DNA from: Kuschelorhynchus macadamiae
Lineage: Eukaryota; Arthropoda; Insecta; Coleoptera; Curculionidae
Direction of reading: 5' to 3'
DNA: 64,000 bases
Assembly (NCBI GenBank): GCA_030620095.1
Contig: JAUTXW010004477.1
Location: forward strand, 62,001 to 126,000
Shown here: positions 36,801-48,785 of the stretch, piece by piece
Layout of the letters: the number at the start of each line of letters is the position of its first letter
Numbering within the stretch: position 1 is the first letter of the stretch
The notes under the pieces: generated by a model
What the model saw: the letters and a program-made list of their open reading frames with translations, nothing else
Told to the model about the DNA's origin: nothing
The model's database searches: none
Translations under genes and position numbers: made by a program

Positions 36801-39540
36801 TTATAATGCTTAAATCAATCTCAAAGAAAATGTGAATTATTCTTTTTAGTTTGAGAACATAACTAAAATTCGAGATCAAAATAATGAATCGTTTTAATAT
36901 TCTCAAATATTGCAAATACATCCAGCAATCTCAAGCGAAACGTCAGAAAGTAATTCCGATTTGATAAATTAGTGAATTGCCAAAAAACAAATCAATTCTG
37001 GAACTCGAAACGCTCCAACTGTTAAATCAAAAATAATGTCAATTAAAGAAAAATTATGTCTGTAGGTGATGAATGCTCAAAAAATGATCTATTTATAATT
37101 AATAGCGTATGTTGTAAGCTAACGAATGTTATAGTAATATGTAATTTTCTTCTGCAACCATTTATTTGTTGCAGATTATCTATATTAGATTGATCAAAAC
37201 TAAAGAAACAAGTTAGCTAAACGATAGAACCTATAAAAGTTAATAATTGTTATTAATATGGAGTTAATAGAGGCAAATATAGGTGAAACATTTATCTATC
37301 CAAAAATGGAAGACGCTGGTATGACTTTCAAAGGTTTAAATGAAAAAAAAAATGTTAAAGCATTTTATAGCAAACCTAAGTATGCCTGCGGACTGCTTTT
37401 TTAAATATTATCAAACCTGTAAAATATGTACAAAGCATGTTTTTCCGTAAAATTTTGAGGTGTAGACAGATTTCAAATAGGGCATTTCTTAAATGGTGGC
37501 TAATAATTAATGGTTTTTTAATACGGAGTCCGGTTTTTTATTTAGTCTTTTTATCAAGCACTCAATTTCACAAATCCGTGACAAACCGCTTTTAAACTAA
37601 TCTAAAATTAAGCACCATGTTTTTTAAGGCAAGATCCTAATTGTGCTATCTAATTATTATAAGTGTGATACTTTATTTGTTTTTGAAATGCTTAATGCTT
37701 GTAACAATTAAGTTACTGATGCGCCCTTATACACGGCCAAAAAATATATATCCATAGAGCTTCTTGGGAAACAGAAAAGAAGTTGCAGCATATTTGCAAA
37801 CGAAACATTTTTTCCCAAATATTTTAAAAATCCGATCAGTTCTGTTTTTCTACGGAATTCATTAGAAATGGAACTACAACTTCTTTTATTTAACCGTTTC
37901 TCTATATCTTGTTCTTGGCGTGATCCCAATATATGTTTTACCAATAAGGCTCCCCACAGACCAGCGAATAAATTGGACCGATTTAATCCCTACGGATTAT
38001 GACGACATCCACAAGCCGAATAACCATATGTGGCCTGTTGACGCTGGTGTGTTGAGGTCCAAGCAGTATACACTTTCTATCTTGAAATTAACTTTATAAT
38101 CATTGCGTACAACATTTGCAAGAAACTTGGGAACACCCAGTATATAAATGAACTTATTTTTCGTTTGGATTTACAGTTTACAGCAAAAATTAGAATACAG
38201 GATTCATGTACTATAAGATTATGCGATTTGAGTACGTGTTGTAACGCTATGCCGCCCAAATCGTCAATTACAGTACAAACAATAGTCATTGGATAAGAAT
38301 GTACATATTTTTTTTACAATTCTGCCCCCCTTCTAAGATAGAGGTTCTTCTTATTTTTAAAATTAATTTTTTTATGTCTAAATTCAAATAATTTTTCTTA
38401 ATTCTTGGTTAAACTAAAAGTTAAAAAATATGTAATACATTAGGTTTGGAAAACATAGAAATCACATTTTTATCACTTTTTTATAAACAGCTTGGTGATT
38501 TCTTTATTGTATCGTTTATTTTTAGCAATAACTGTAAAAATCGATTAGAATGTAATGTCTCATACAGATATGGAGCAAAACAATGTACTTTAATTTATAT
38601 TCATATAAATTCAGTGACGTTTTAATCACTACATTATTTTGAAAGTAGTTTAATTACTTAGAAAGTAGTTGAACAACTAATAGGGTGTTTTTAATGCTTT
38701 GAGAGTAAATTGCTGCTCATAACAGAAAGTAAATTGCTCCTCATAACAAGCGCAAAAGAGCAAGAGTTATCGGCTTCCGCTTGCTAGCATTTAACAGAAA
38801 AATCTTTCTGAATGAACAAATCTCATAATTTTATCCAAATTAATAGGTACATTTTTCATATAGCATATATGAAAAAAGCATTATTTTTGTTCAACTGTCA
38901 GGTTTCTACAAAAAGGTTTGAAATTTTTCCCCTAAGGTATTTTTTTAGAAAAATAACTTAAAACATTTTTTTTTGGTTTTGAACTTATCTTTCCTGCTGA
39001 TAATGCATTTATTCAATGAGTAGCATTTAATCCAAGAAATTAAAAGGATAATATCTAGTGTTCATTTATAAATTAGTCACTTATGACATTTACAGCTCGG
39101 TCACTTATGGCCATTTACGGTACTTTTTAAAAACGTTCGAAAAAAAGGTTGGTTTTATCTTAAGCTTTCATTTGATTTCAATTCGATTGATCTAAAAATC
39201 TGTTAAAAATTTATAAATCGGTCGCTGATGAAGCTAAATGACTCATTTAGGGTTATTTATACAGTCATTTCAAAAATTGGGTAATTTCTCTTACTTTTCA
39301 AAATCACCCGGCTATATAAGGTAACTTATATGTTTACTTTTGGTATACGACCCCTATCAATGATGCATTTCGGCTTGGTTTTTATAATCTAACAGTTTTT
39401 GTATAATTATTAGTATAACAAGGTAGTAAATATAAATAAGCATCCTAAGAATTACTCTTAACTTTTTTGTAATTTGGACCAAAGTAGTTCGTGGTCGCCC
39501 TTGCACATTAGCTCTTTGGCCCGATAAGCAATATAGATTT
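36798..39540. other. AT-rich DNA without recognised genes
   Basis: A 48-codon ORF at 37,258-37,404 (MELIEANIGETFIYPK...) and minus-strand ORFs at 37,708-37,944 and 38,077-38,289 match no family I know. A 24-bp imperfect tandem (AGTAAATTGCTGCTCATAAC and AGTAAATTGCTCCTCATAAC) lies at about 38,704-38,750. Confidence 0.4.
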
Positions 39541-40100
39541 TGAGTTCCCTCGTAAGAGGGAAGTATTGTAATGTTGAAAAATCACCCACCGAGATTTTTG
39601 CGTTTTGGGGTCCCTGGACCCCGAAAAACATGTTCTCCCACTTCGGCCGTCTGTCGGACTGTCTGTCTGTATGCAGCATAGCTTAAATCTACTTCTCCAG
39701 CTGATTTCAAATTTTGATCAAAAATCAATGCTTATAAAGGGATGAAATGGTTACATATTGGTAAAATCCAATAAAGCAGAACAAAATGGCGGCGTCACAA
39801 AATATAAAAAAAAAACATTATTAAAAAAGAACTTATTAGACGGACGTCAAAATTTGCTCCCAAATAAAGTGTGATATAAAGATAAATTAATAACATTTTT
39901 GTGGAAAGCCAAATAACGGAAAAAATGGCGGCCTGATGAAATATTTAAAAATTCAGTATCAAAAACTTACTATCTAAATGACTTGAAACTTTGTACAAAA
40001 ATTAAGTGTGAAACAGGGATAGACTAGTAAAATTTAAGTGCAAATCCTATATAGGGAAATAAAATGGCGGACTAATAAAATGTTTAAATGTTCGGTAAAA
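39541..40100 (-). repeat. Copy C of the ACGAGGGAAGT-ended repeat family
   Basis: Starts with the hairpin end (TTCCCTCGTAAGAGGGAAGT) and contains GGGGTCCCTGGACC, AAACATGTTCTCCCAC, a CTGTC/TGTCTGT run and three units with AAAATGGCGG. The opposite terminus is missing, so the copy is truncated. The minus-strand ORF at 39,458-39,679 (HTDRQSDRRP) is an artefact of the microsatellite. Confidence 0.7.
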
Positions 40101-41191
40101 TTTGATTTCTTTGAATACAACTTTCTTTTTATGGGCGAAAATAGTAAAGGACATAATTTATAGACTATATAAATAATGTTCTGAAAATAAATAAATAATA
40201 ATAATAAATAAATAATTTGGTGCATGTAATGCTATGTTATATGTACATAGTGAAATTCTATACGAGAAGTTGTGGGTAAACTCGAACTTACTACATTTTT
40301 TTTTATAAATATTGGAGCTATAGTAGATAAGCATGGACTTCGACAATATTTCAGTGTAATTTAACTTAAATACAATTTAAAGTTCTGGTTTAGGTCAACA
40401 AAATATATTTGAAAAGTTTCATTTTTAAGTATCATTAAGCCTACCAAATCTAAAAATATTATTAGTATTTACAAAACTATTACAAACAAGACCTTTTTCA
40501 TAAGAGTACAAAGATTCTTTCCAGTAATTTTATTGTAAGGATTTTTCTACAATATCAGTATTTTTTACTTATTTAACTTATCAGTAATAATATTTATTTA
40601 ACTACGTGGCTAGCCTTAACCTTATTTTTCCTTCTTATTGATTGGTTTATTGCCATAAAAATGAATGTGTTTTTTGTAGCATTAATATTCTTTTGCGGTT
40701 TTGGGCAATATTTCTTAATATTTCATTTTGCAGCTTGATTTTGCCAGGACAGTGGTACACTTTCCACAAAATAATCTTCAAATTCGTCTCTAACTAGTCT
40801 CTCTAGTTACTAGATCGTTCATGTCATTTCTTCCCCCAGCTCGTTGCTGCATAAAGTTGTAAATAACATGCTGCTTTAACTATGCATTAGGCTAGATCTA
40901 TATTAACATTCAGCAACCTTTTAAATATGCTCCACTTACTCACTAACATCCCAAAGTAACATTCAATGTATCTTTGAGCTCTTGATAACCAGTAGTTAAA
41001 AATATTTCTATCATTAAGGGATAACGAGGGATCCATTTTATAGTTGCTCTTAAAAAAGAGAGTTCTTAAAAATTCCAAAATTACTACACTTCCTATAAGC
41101 GATAATATCAACATAGGTAAACTGATAGTTTACCAACCAGTGGCCAAATATTTGAAATAAAGAAAAATAACGTAAAATCATTTAGAAAAAA

Positions 41192-41194
<3 letters not shown>
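40101..41194. other. AT-rich DNA without recognised genes
   Basis: ORFs at 40,034-40,346 are low-complexity. A minus-strand piece at 40,887-41,114 (NDRNIFNYWLSRAQRYIECY) resembles part of a Harbinger-type DDE nuclease (N-Y-LSRA-R-IEC-FG), suggesting a small relic, but nothing else of that family is visible. Confidence 0.35.

Positions 41195-41276
<82 letters not shown>
41195..41276. repeat. (TA)n microsatellite, 82 bp
   Basis: Directly adjoins the left terminus of the palindromic mariner-like element. Confidence 0.97.
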
Positions 41277-41278
<2 letters not shown>

Positions 41279-42143
41279 GGGTGGTTTTTAGTACGGGAAA
41301 GTCCAATATGTCTGTTGTTATGGGAAATAGAAAATACGAAAGTTGTAAGGCTTGTCCATGTGTACATGTTTAAAATATTTTCATGTATGCAGGGTGTTCT
41401 ATAAAAGCGTAACAACAAAAAGAGTATTTTTTGAAATAGAAACCGATATCTTTAAGAGCAGAACTGAAATCAGCGTGAAATACTGTGTATAGTACACTAT
41501 TTTAATTTGACCACCGTTGCGGCGTTGCCAAGCTATTCAAATTTCTTTAGAAAATTCAGAAAAAACATGGTCGTCAAAATGTCGTTAAAAAAATTACCTG
41601 TTTAAACTTGGTAATAATATTCTATGGTACTTTAAATATCATACATGATGCAATAATTGCGTAGTAGAAATTTGGCCACAATTTATACGGGATGTTTTTT
41701 ACGACGGTCCCAACATAGTAACTTGTTATGTAATAAAACTCCATTTTTTTAAAATGAAACGCCCTGTATATTAATAGGCCATCTTGTAGGGCATATTTGC
41801 AATTACGACGATTGTCCTAAAATGAGTTATTTTGGCAATATATTAGTTTTTCTGGAAAATGCCTAGGTAATATCGGTAATATTTGATTTTTATTCGTACA
41901 GAGTCATGATTTGAACAAAAGTATAGTCGCTACTGATCAAAAATACGTTTATTAACACATTTATTGTTTTGGTTTATAACTATTGCTATTATTATTATTA
42001 TTACTATTTAACTTTTTAAAAAAAGCGAATACAACAAAACAAATGTTATAATTAAAGCAGGTGTTAAAAAATGTCCAGTATTCATTTAAGGGCAAGGAAT
42101 AAAAGTAAAAAATTAAATAATTAAAAGAACAAAATGTATGAAG

Positions 42144-43091
42144 TTATAACAAATGTTCAAAGTGGTTACTATTAACATCCAGGCACAACTGTATCCGTTC
42201 TTCAAATGATCTACTTATATATATATACTATATACTTCTTTCCCATATCCCCATAAAAAGAAGTCAATTTTTGTTATATCTGGAGAGCGTAAATCCATGT
42301 AAACTCCCTCTTCCAATCCATCTGTTAGGAAATTCACGGTTAAAGTGGTCATGAATAGCGGCAGTGTGGTGGACTAGAGCTCCATCGTGTAAATACTATA
42401 TGCTATTTTTAGTATTAGCAGGTAAATTGTTTTGTAAAAACTGTAGATACACTGCACCTGTTAGTCTTTCTTTGAAAAAATAAAGACCAATGACATAATT
42501 TTCTACTATTCCACCCTACACATTCAAGGACCATCTAGTTTGGTTTACAGTTCTAATAAAATGTGGATTAGTGGATGTATAATAGTGAAAATTATGTCTG
42601 TTGACGTTTCCATTGTTATGAAACGTAGCTTTGTCGGTAAATAGCACTTTATTAAAGAACTACCTGTCCTCGTGAATTTTTTGTTGCGCCCATTGACAGA
42701 ATTGGACTCTTTTAACGTGATCTTCGGGGTATAGTTCTTGTAGAAGGTGAACATGATAGGGATGCATTTTATTCTTAACCAAAATTTTCTGAAAGATTGA
42801 GTGATCGATTTCAGTTTCATGTGAAATTTGCCTTTGAAAATTTGGAGATCTCCGTAACTTTAAGCAACACTGTTAACTGGTGTTCCTCATTATTTACCGT
42901 TTTCGATCTTTAATTTTTTTCATAATCGATTCTCGCTGTCCTAACAAAACGATCTAACAATTTGCTTGCATCTTTGGCTGTCGTCTTTCGGAGTAAGCTT
43001 CGTGATATAGCTGTTGTGCAAGTAAACAGTTTCTGTTACCAGCACCTAATATAAACATCATGTCAACTAATTCCTCCTTTGAGAAATTCAT
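42144..43091 (-). pseudogene. Left-arm mariner-like transposase, frameshifted
   Basis: The start at 43,091 reads MNFSKEELVDMMFILGAGNR and LLAQQLYHEAYSERRQPKMQ, the DUF4817-type N-terminus. After about 46 codons the frame breaks; further pieces in other frames include a degenerate VLFTDKATF-like region, NRHNFHYYT, VNQTRWSLNV, GGIVENYVIGLYFFKERLTG, AVYLQFLQNNLP, HDGALVHHTA (second catalytic Asp), NREFPNRWIGRGSLHG and a C-terminal RSFEERIQLCLDVNSNHFEH ending at TAA 42,144-42,146. About 316 codons, slightly short for the family. Several indels make it inactive. It is the fuller of the two copies in the palindrome. Confidence 0.8.
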
Positions 43092-43365
43092 TGCAACTTT
43101 TTGACACTTGTACTTTCTTAAAACTTGTACTTTCTTAAAACTTGTCAGAAATAAACTATGAATAAACAAATCAAAATGTACGAAATTTTTTCTGACATGA
43201 AATGTGATAATTTGACATTAGTAATTAAGCCATGGCCACCATGGACAAGCGTCAGTTTTTAGCATGTATATGTACAATAAATAATTTCATACATTTTGAT
43301 TTGTTTATTTTATTATTAGTTTGCTCCTGACAAGTTTTGAGAAATACAAGTGTTAAAAAGTTTTA

Positions 43366-44002
43366 ATGAATTTCTTAAAGAGGAATTAGTGGACATGGTG
43401 TTTATAATAGGCGCAAGTAACAGAAACTGTTTACTTGCAGAACGTTTATATCACGAAGCTTATCCCGGAAGACGACAGCCAAAAAAGCAAGCATTCGAGA
43501 AATTATTTGATCGTTATGTTAGGACAGTCGATTATGAAAAAATGAAAGGTCGAATCCACAAGTTATTAGAACTAAAAGCCAAACTAGATGGTCCTTAAAT
43601 GTGTGGGGTGGAATAGTGAGAAATTTTATCATTGGTTCTTATTTTTTCGGGCAGTGTATCTACAGTTTTTACAAAATGAGTTACCGCCCTTGTTAAACAA
43701 TTTACCTGCTAATATTAAAAAGCATGTGGTATTTACACGATGGAGCTCCAGTCCATTTACGATTGCCGCTATTCACTTAAACCGTAATTTTCCTAACAGA
43801 TGGATTGGAAAAGGGAGTTTACATGCCACCTCGCTCTCCAGATATAACAAAAATGGACTTCTTTTTATGGGGATATGTGAAAGAAGAAGTATACAAAATG
43901 GCCCCAACAACGAAAGAGGATATGAAGAACCGTATTACCTTGAGTGAAGTTAGTAGATCATTTGAAGAACGGATACAGTTGTATCTGGATGTTAATGGGT
44001 AA
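43366..44002 (+). pseudogene. Right-arm mariner-like transposase with large deletion
   Basis: The ATG at 43,366 is followed by a one-base loss relative to the left copy. The frame from 43,350 then reads EELVDMVFIIGASNRNCLLA ... RRQPKKQAFEKLFDRYVRTV and stops after KAKLDGP at 43,598. About 150 codons are missing. The sequence then resumes with NVWGGIV-like and VYLQFLQNELPPLL pieces and a good C-terminus in another frame: MPPRSPDITKMDFFLWGYVK (third catalytic Asp in SPD), EEVYKMAPTTKEDMKNRI and RSFEERIQLYLDVNG, ending at 44,002. Non-functional. Confidence 0.8.
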
Positions 44003-44842
44003 CTACTTTGAACATTTATTATAACGTTAGGCATTTTGTTGTTTTAATTACTTATTTTTTATTTTTATTTTAGTTGTATTCGCTTTTTTCATATTGCCTT
44101 GACGAGTTCTGTCAATTTTTTTTTACGTTATATAGTTTATAAAGTTAAAATAGTAATAATAATAGCAATAATTATAAACCGAAACAATAAATGTGTTAAT
44201 AAAAGTATTTTTGATGATTAGCGAGTATACGTTTGACCAAATCATGATTCTAGAGAATCAAAATCAAAGATTACCGATATTATCTAGGCATTTTCCAGAA
44301 AAACTAATATATTGCCAAAATGACTCATTTTAGGACAATGGTCGTAATTGCAAATTTGAAGAGCATGATATGCCCTATAAGATACCCTATTAATACAGAG
44401 CGTTTTATTTAAAAAAATGGAGTTTTATTACGAAACAAGTTACTATGTTCGGACCGTCGCGTCGTAAAAAACACCCCGTATAAGTTGTGGCTAAATAAGT
44501 TTAAACAGGTAATTTTTTTAACGAAATTTTGACTACTATGTTTTTTCTGAATTTTCTAAAGACATTTGAATAGCTTGGCAAAGCCGCAACGGTGGTCAAA
44601 TTAAAATAGTGTATTGTACGCTGATTTCAGTTCTGCTCTTAAAGATATCGGTTTTTATTTAAAAAAATACAATTTTTGTTGTCACGCTTTTATAGAACAC
44701 CCTGTATACAAGAAAACATTTTGGGCATATACTTCCCGACAAGCCTTATGATTTTTGTATGAAAAAATGTTTACTATTTCCCAGAACAACACAGACATTG
44801 CACTCTCTCGCACTAAAAAACCACCCTGTATATATATTTATG

Positions 44843-44847
<5 letters not shown>

Positions 44848-44908
<61 letters not shown>
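44848..44908. repeat. (TA)n microsatellite, 61 bp
   Basis: Follows the right mariner terminus after a short TA/TTTA-rich stretch (44,829-44,847) and precedes the LINE at 44,909. Confidence 0.95.
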
Positions 44909-44911
<3 letters not shown>

Positions 44912-45114
44912 CAAGAAAAAAAGGAACATAAACATCCTTATCACATCTATTCTTCACTGCTGGAAATTGAATTTAAAACTATTTATTTAAGAGACCAGCA
45001 TTGTGCTGTGTTCCATGATTGTACTAAACTTAGTACAACATTAATAGTTTTCATTTTTGAATTTAAATTTTTTCTTTTTCGTTTAACGGGCGGTAAATTT
45101 GTTAACAAATAATA

Positions 45115-45932
45115 GTGCTGCCTTTGCAAATAAATCACGAAAACTGTATACAAACAATAATTATTCCAAAGGGCTGCAAAATATGCTCTGACAATTTTGC
45201 TGTTAACAACAAGAAAATAAAGTGTGGTTTTTGTGGAATTTTTTTTCACAAAATGAATGTTAAATTAAAAGATAATGTAGTTAAATCGGTTGCTGAAATT
45301 GAAAATTTAATGTGGTTTTGTGACGACTGCTTAAGTGTCGTTCAACAAAACCTAAACCTGATTAAAAAAATGAAAACTGTGGAAAAAACACAGACGAAAT
45401 TTTGAAGCAAACACTTAACTGTTAATGTATTAAAATTGTTGGCATTGAGAAAGAATACACCGAGGACGAGTTGATAAAAGTTTTAAAGCAACAAAGTAAG
45501 AATATTATAGAAGAAAGTAGTCCCATTAAACTAATAGTCACAAAGAAAATAGTAAAATCCCACCTTGCTATCATAAAATGCGATCCCAAAGTATTTCATA
45601 ATATGTTATACAAGGCTGAATGCAGACTATTTATTGAGTACAGAACTTGTCGGTGCTACGAATATGTCAGTATCTTAAAGTGTTATCAACGTAACCAGTA
45701 TAATCATACATCTAAAGAATGTCCAAATGCCAAAACTTGTGGAAGTTGTCCGCATGAAACAAAAGACTGCAAGTGTAGAAAATATGAATGTATTAACTGC
45801 AAGTTGTCAAATGAGAAATACAAACTTAATTTTGATATTGATCACACTGCTTATGATGTCAAATGCCCCACTTATGACCGATTATTTGAAGGAGAGAGGT
45901 CCACAATACAGTACACTGAATCTTCTGAATAG
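45115..45932 (+). pseudogene. LINE ORF1 relic: PHD-like finger and zinc knuckles
   Basis: First piece (to TGA at 45,403-45,405): CKICSDNFAVNNKKIKCGFC ... FFHK ... WFCDDC, a PHD-type C4HC3 arrangement found in ORF1 of insect CR1/Jockey elements. After a frameshift, an RRM-like segment (IKIVGIEKEYTEDELIKVLK, 45,433-45,490) is followed by Cys-rich knuckle remnants (CYEYVSILKCYQRNQYNH, KECPNAKTCGSC, KCRKYECINC), ending at 45,932. ORF1 proteins bind the element RNA. No convincing ATG is seen at the head, so the 5' end is uncertain. At least one frameshift and a stop; inactive. Confidence 0.75.
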
Positions 45933-45952
45933 CAAACAAAGCTAAAGTTAGT

Positions 45953-47260
45953 GTGACTGGACCCAGCGACAAACAAAACCAGGGAGGTGAGATTTGTATC
46001 ATGCACCAAAATATTCAGTCTATAAGAGGTAAGATTTTAGTCATAGAAACGTACATCGATAGCATCATAAATAGATCTCACGTTCTACTGCTCAGTGAAC
46101 ATTGGCGTACGAGGGATGAGTTATTATTTACAAAGTTGGACGGCTACAATATGGTCTTCTATTTTGCCAGGGAATCTATGGGACACGGAGGAGTGTGCAT
46201 ATACTGTGATGATAAATATAACTTTATTAGTGAACAAACTGTGTGCGAAGCGAGCGTGGGAGGTGATGTGCAGTTCTCTTGTGTGGTTGAAAAGGAGATG
46301 AGAGGTTTGCTTATACAAAAGATTTCTGGGCTCAATTGATGTTTTTATGGAGAAGCTGGAGGAGGTTCTGGATTTTTTCAACGTTAAGTATTCTAAATAT
46401 AAAGTTGTTATCGCTGGTGATTTTAATTTAAATTTTTTTGAGCAGAACGCTAAAACAAAAATGTTCTTGGACTTAATTTCTGCCTTTAACCACACGCAGT
46501 GTATATTTCATCCTACTAGAGTTACAGAGAATACCTCTACTCGGACTGATAAAATTTTTTGTAATTTTGAGGAGGATGTATGGTTAAATAGAGTATTTCC
46601 AACTAAAAAGTGTATTGCAACAAAAAACATAATTACTGAATCACGCCCGGTATTAAAATATCTTGCAGGCCTAAACGCATTTTATATCATGAGAAAATCA
46701 GGGGTCAGGTGTCTAGAGAAATGTTTAGTAAATATTGCAAAATTTTAAAAAATGTAATCAAGGAAGCCAAAAAAATGTGTATTAGAAAAATTATGAATGA
46801 CTCTGATAATAAGGTTCGTGCTACGTGGGACCTAGTAAAAAATATAACAGATCAAGGCTTCCATAAAAAAACGGTAATGGATAATTTTTCAAAAAAAATT
46901 GATTCACCTGAAGAAATTTTAAATAACTTAAATCATTATTTCATTAATGATTGTTCGAATGGTCAGTCCAATAGTAACAATATTTTTCAACAAAATATAC
47001 CAGGGTCCTCTATATACCTGAGTCTGACAGATGAGGAGGAAACTGAAAAAATTATAGTTAGTCGTAAGAATAAGAGATTGGTTGGTGATGACGAGATTCC
47101 CATCTCTGTTTAAAAAGAATCAGCAAAAATTATTTCTAAGCCAATTACTCATATCTTAAATCTTTCATTTTCAACTGGAGTTTTTCCAACTTTATTAAAG
47201 AACGCCTATATTAAGGCCATTCACAAAAAAGAAAAAAATGATGAAGAAAAAAATTATTAG
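45953..47260 (+). pseudogene. LINE ORF2 relic: endonuclease and start of RT
   Basis: Endonuclease: MHQNIQSIRGKILVIETYID, LLLSEHWR, RESMGHGGVCIY (to 46,339), then in another frame YSKYKVVIAGDFNLNFFEQN and IFHPTRVTENTSTRTDKIF (46,347-46,600). RT N-terminal part: ATWDLVKNITDQ, NLNHYFIND, and after a stop at 47,113 AKIISKPITHILNLSFSTGV and AYIKAIHKKEKNDEEKNY, just before the point where NYRPI would follow. There the RT palm is lost (deletion to the 3' UTR). At least two frameshifts and two stops. Clearly dead. Confidence 0.8.
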
Positions 47261-47606
47261 AGAAGTCTACCACACGCGCCATATATCAAGGAAAAATACT
47301 GTTTTTAATATTATATATTGAAAAAATATATACATAATAAAAAAATTAAATGAATATCAAAAATTTAGATATACCTACTATAGATATTTTCATTTCTTTA
47401 CATACCTATAATATATTAAGCTTGTTGAATATCAGGATTTTTTTTCTATAGATGTAAGTTAAGTAATTATGTTATTTTTAAACTTAATATCTCTACTTTT
47501 GGCTGATACTGTTTTGTCTTTGACATTGTTCTACGCCTATTTTGGCTATTATAACTTTTTTTGTTATATGTTGAATAAATAAAAATTTATCCATCTATCT
47601 ATCTAT

Positions 47607-47608
<2 letters not shown>

Positions 47609-47658
<50 letters not shown>
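47609..47658. repeat. (TA)n microsatellite, 50 bp
   Basis: Lies between the 3' tail of the second LINE and the end of the Penelope-like element. Confidence 0.95.
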
Positions 47659-47660
<2 letters not shown>

Positions 47661-47689
47661 AATATATATTTGGTGATTATTTATGTTTT

Positions 47690-48593
47690 CCGGATGTTGC
47701 TGCTGTTGTTGCGCAAATTCCATTTCATTTTTTTGGATTTTAGATTTGTCGATTATTGTCTTTCATACTGTCGGTAGTTTTAATGAGTCGTCCCTTTTAT
47801 TTCAATCGCCTTGTTTTTCTATTTCTATGGCTTCTCGGATTACTCTGGTCTTTTCTCTACACCCATCGAAATTTATTTTGTGTTTCTTATGCTAAGTTTA
47901 TACTCTTCTACTCTTGCTGATATTCGCCTGTTAGTTTGCCCCACGCACAGCTTTTCCAATTTGATTTTGTCTTTTGGGGTTCCAAGTAGTTTACCAATGG
48001 TTGTTTGCGGTTTCTGTAATGTTGTGTGTTCTAAGAGTTCTTCCGATTCTGTCTGTTGAGCCCTTTACATATGGCAAGATTACTTGTTGCCTTCCCGGTT
48101 CATAGTTTTTGGTGGTCGTTGTTTGTGAGCCCTGTGCATTAATAGCTTTCTCTATAGTGCGATTTGTGTAGACATTTTTCTTTAAAGCACCATATATTAT
48201 ATTAAGTTCGTTTTTTCTCGTCTGCGTTTCAGTTAATCGCACGGATCTAGATATTAGACTGTTCGCTACATCTTGTGCTGGGTGATGATGTGATATTGCA
48301 TTTAAGTATCTGTCGGTATGTATTGGTTTTCTGTACGCAGTGTATTTGACATGTCCGTTATATAGTTTTGTAACCATAACATCTAAAAATAGAAGTTTGT
48401 TGTTTTACTCTAACTCTAGGGTAAATTGTATTTTGGGATGTATTGAATTAACGTGAGTTAGAAAGTTTTCAAGCTCTGTATGACCATGTTGCCATATAAT
48501 AAATATGTCATCTACATAATGAATCCATAGCTTAGGCTTTAAACTTGCTTTCTCAAGACCTTCTTTCTCGAAGTATATCATAAATATAGACAA
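47690..48593 (-). pseudogene. Penelope-like element: RT C-terminal part and damaged GIY-YIG region
   Basis: Leftward. It starts at the RT palm: WIHYVDDIFIIWQHGHTELE with the YVDD catalytic box, NSIHPKIQFTLELE, then a stop near 48,405 and a second stretch (47,991-48,377) with VKYTAYRKPIHTDRYLNAIS, HHHPAQDVANSLI and VILPYVKGSTDRIGRTLRTH. Beyond that, pieces reading LGTPKDKIKLEKL and VGQTNRRISARVEEYK join directly: the GIY-YIG endonuclease core that should lie between them is largely deleted. The N-terminal RT part is also missing (5'-truncated at about 48,593). These motifs are diagnostic for Penelope-like elements. Confidence 0.88.
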
Positions 48594-48785
48594 TAATCGA
48601 CAAATCTAAAATCATAAAAAATCAAACGGAATTAGCGCAACAACAGGAACATCCGGAAAACTTAAATAATCACCAACGGCCGCTCAGATATAAAGATGCA
48701 TTGTCCTATCTAACTGAGTCCAACAACGTAGTGTCAGCGTCTATTAAGAGAAGTTTTCTTCGAAACCCGAACCCTAGAGGGTGAG
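48588..48785 (+). repeat. Inverted copy of the Penelope-like 3' end
   Basis: Reads rightward GACAATAATCGACAAATCTA ... ACAACAGGAACATCCGGAAA, nearly identical to the reverse complement of 47,685-47,760, where the leftward element ends. It is followed by about 120 bp of open frame (QRPLRYKDALSYLTESNNVV) absent from the leftward copy. The two copies therefore sit head to head, with the 5'-truncated end of one abutting the 3'-terminal part of the other. Confidence 0.75.

Larger units (their letters stand above)
41277..44828. mobile_element. Palindromic mariner-like element: two head-to-head transposase copies
   Basis: Left end CCGGGTGGTTTTTAGTACGG; right end, read inward, CAGGGTGGTTTTTTAGTGCG; both flanked by TA repeats. 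The whole element is an imperfect palindrome with its centre near 43,200-43,275. Each arm holds a transposase reading outward followed by a ~0.8-kb 3' region whose successive landmarks match in inverted order (for example GTTTAAACAGGTAATTTTTT near 44,500 and its complement near 41,605). The left arm is about 1.9 kb and the right about 1.55 kb, because the right transposase has a large internal deletion. The 5' terminal repeats expected upstream of each transposase are absent: only about 100 bp separates each start codon from the centre. Confidence 0.8.
44909..47608 (+). mobile_element. Second LINE (CR1/Jockey-like) with ORF1 and ORF2, internally deleted
   Basis: Rightward non-LTR element. A leader (44,909-45,114) is followed by ORF1 and ORF2 relics (listed below), then a 3' UTR (about 47,265-47,590) ending in AATAAATAAA and an ATCT repeat (CCATCTATCTATCTATC at 47,591-47,606), which runs into a (TA)n array. 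The RT core between fingers and thumb is missing at about 47,260. The 3' tail differs from the TTTG tail of the LINE at 29.8 kb, so it is a different family. Confidence 0.75.
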
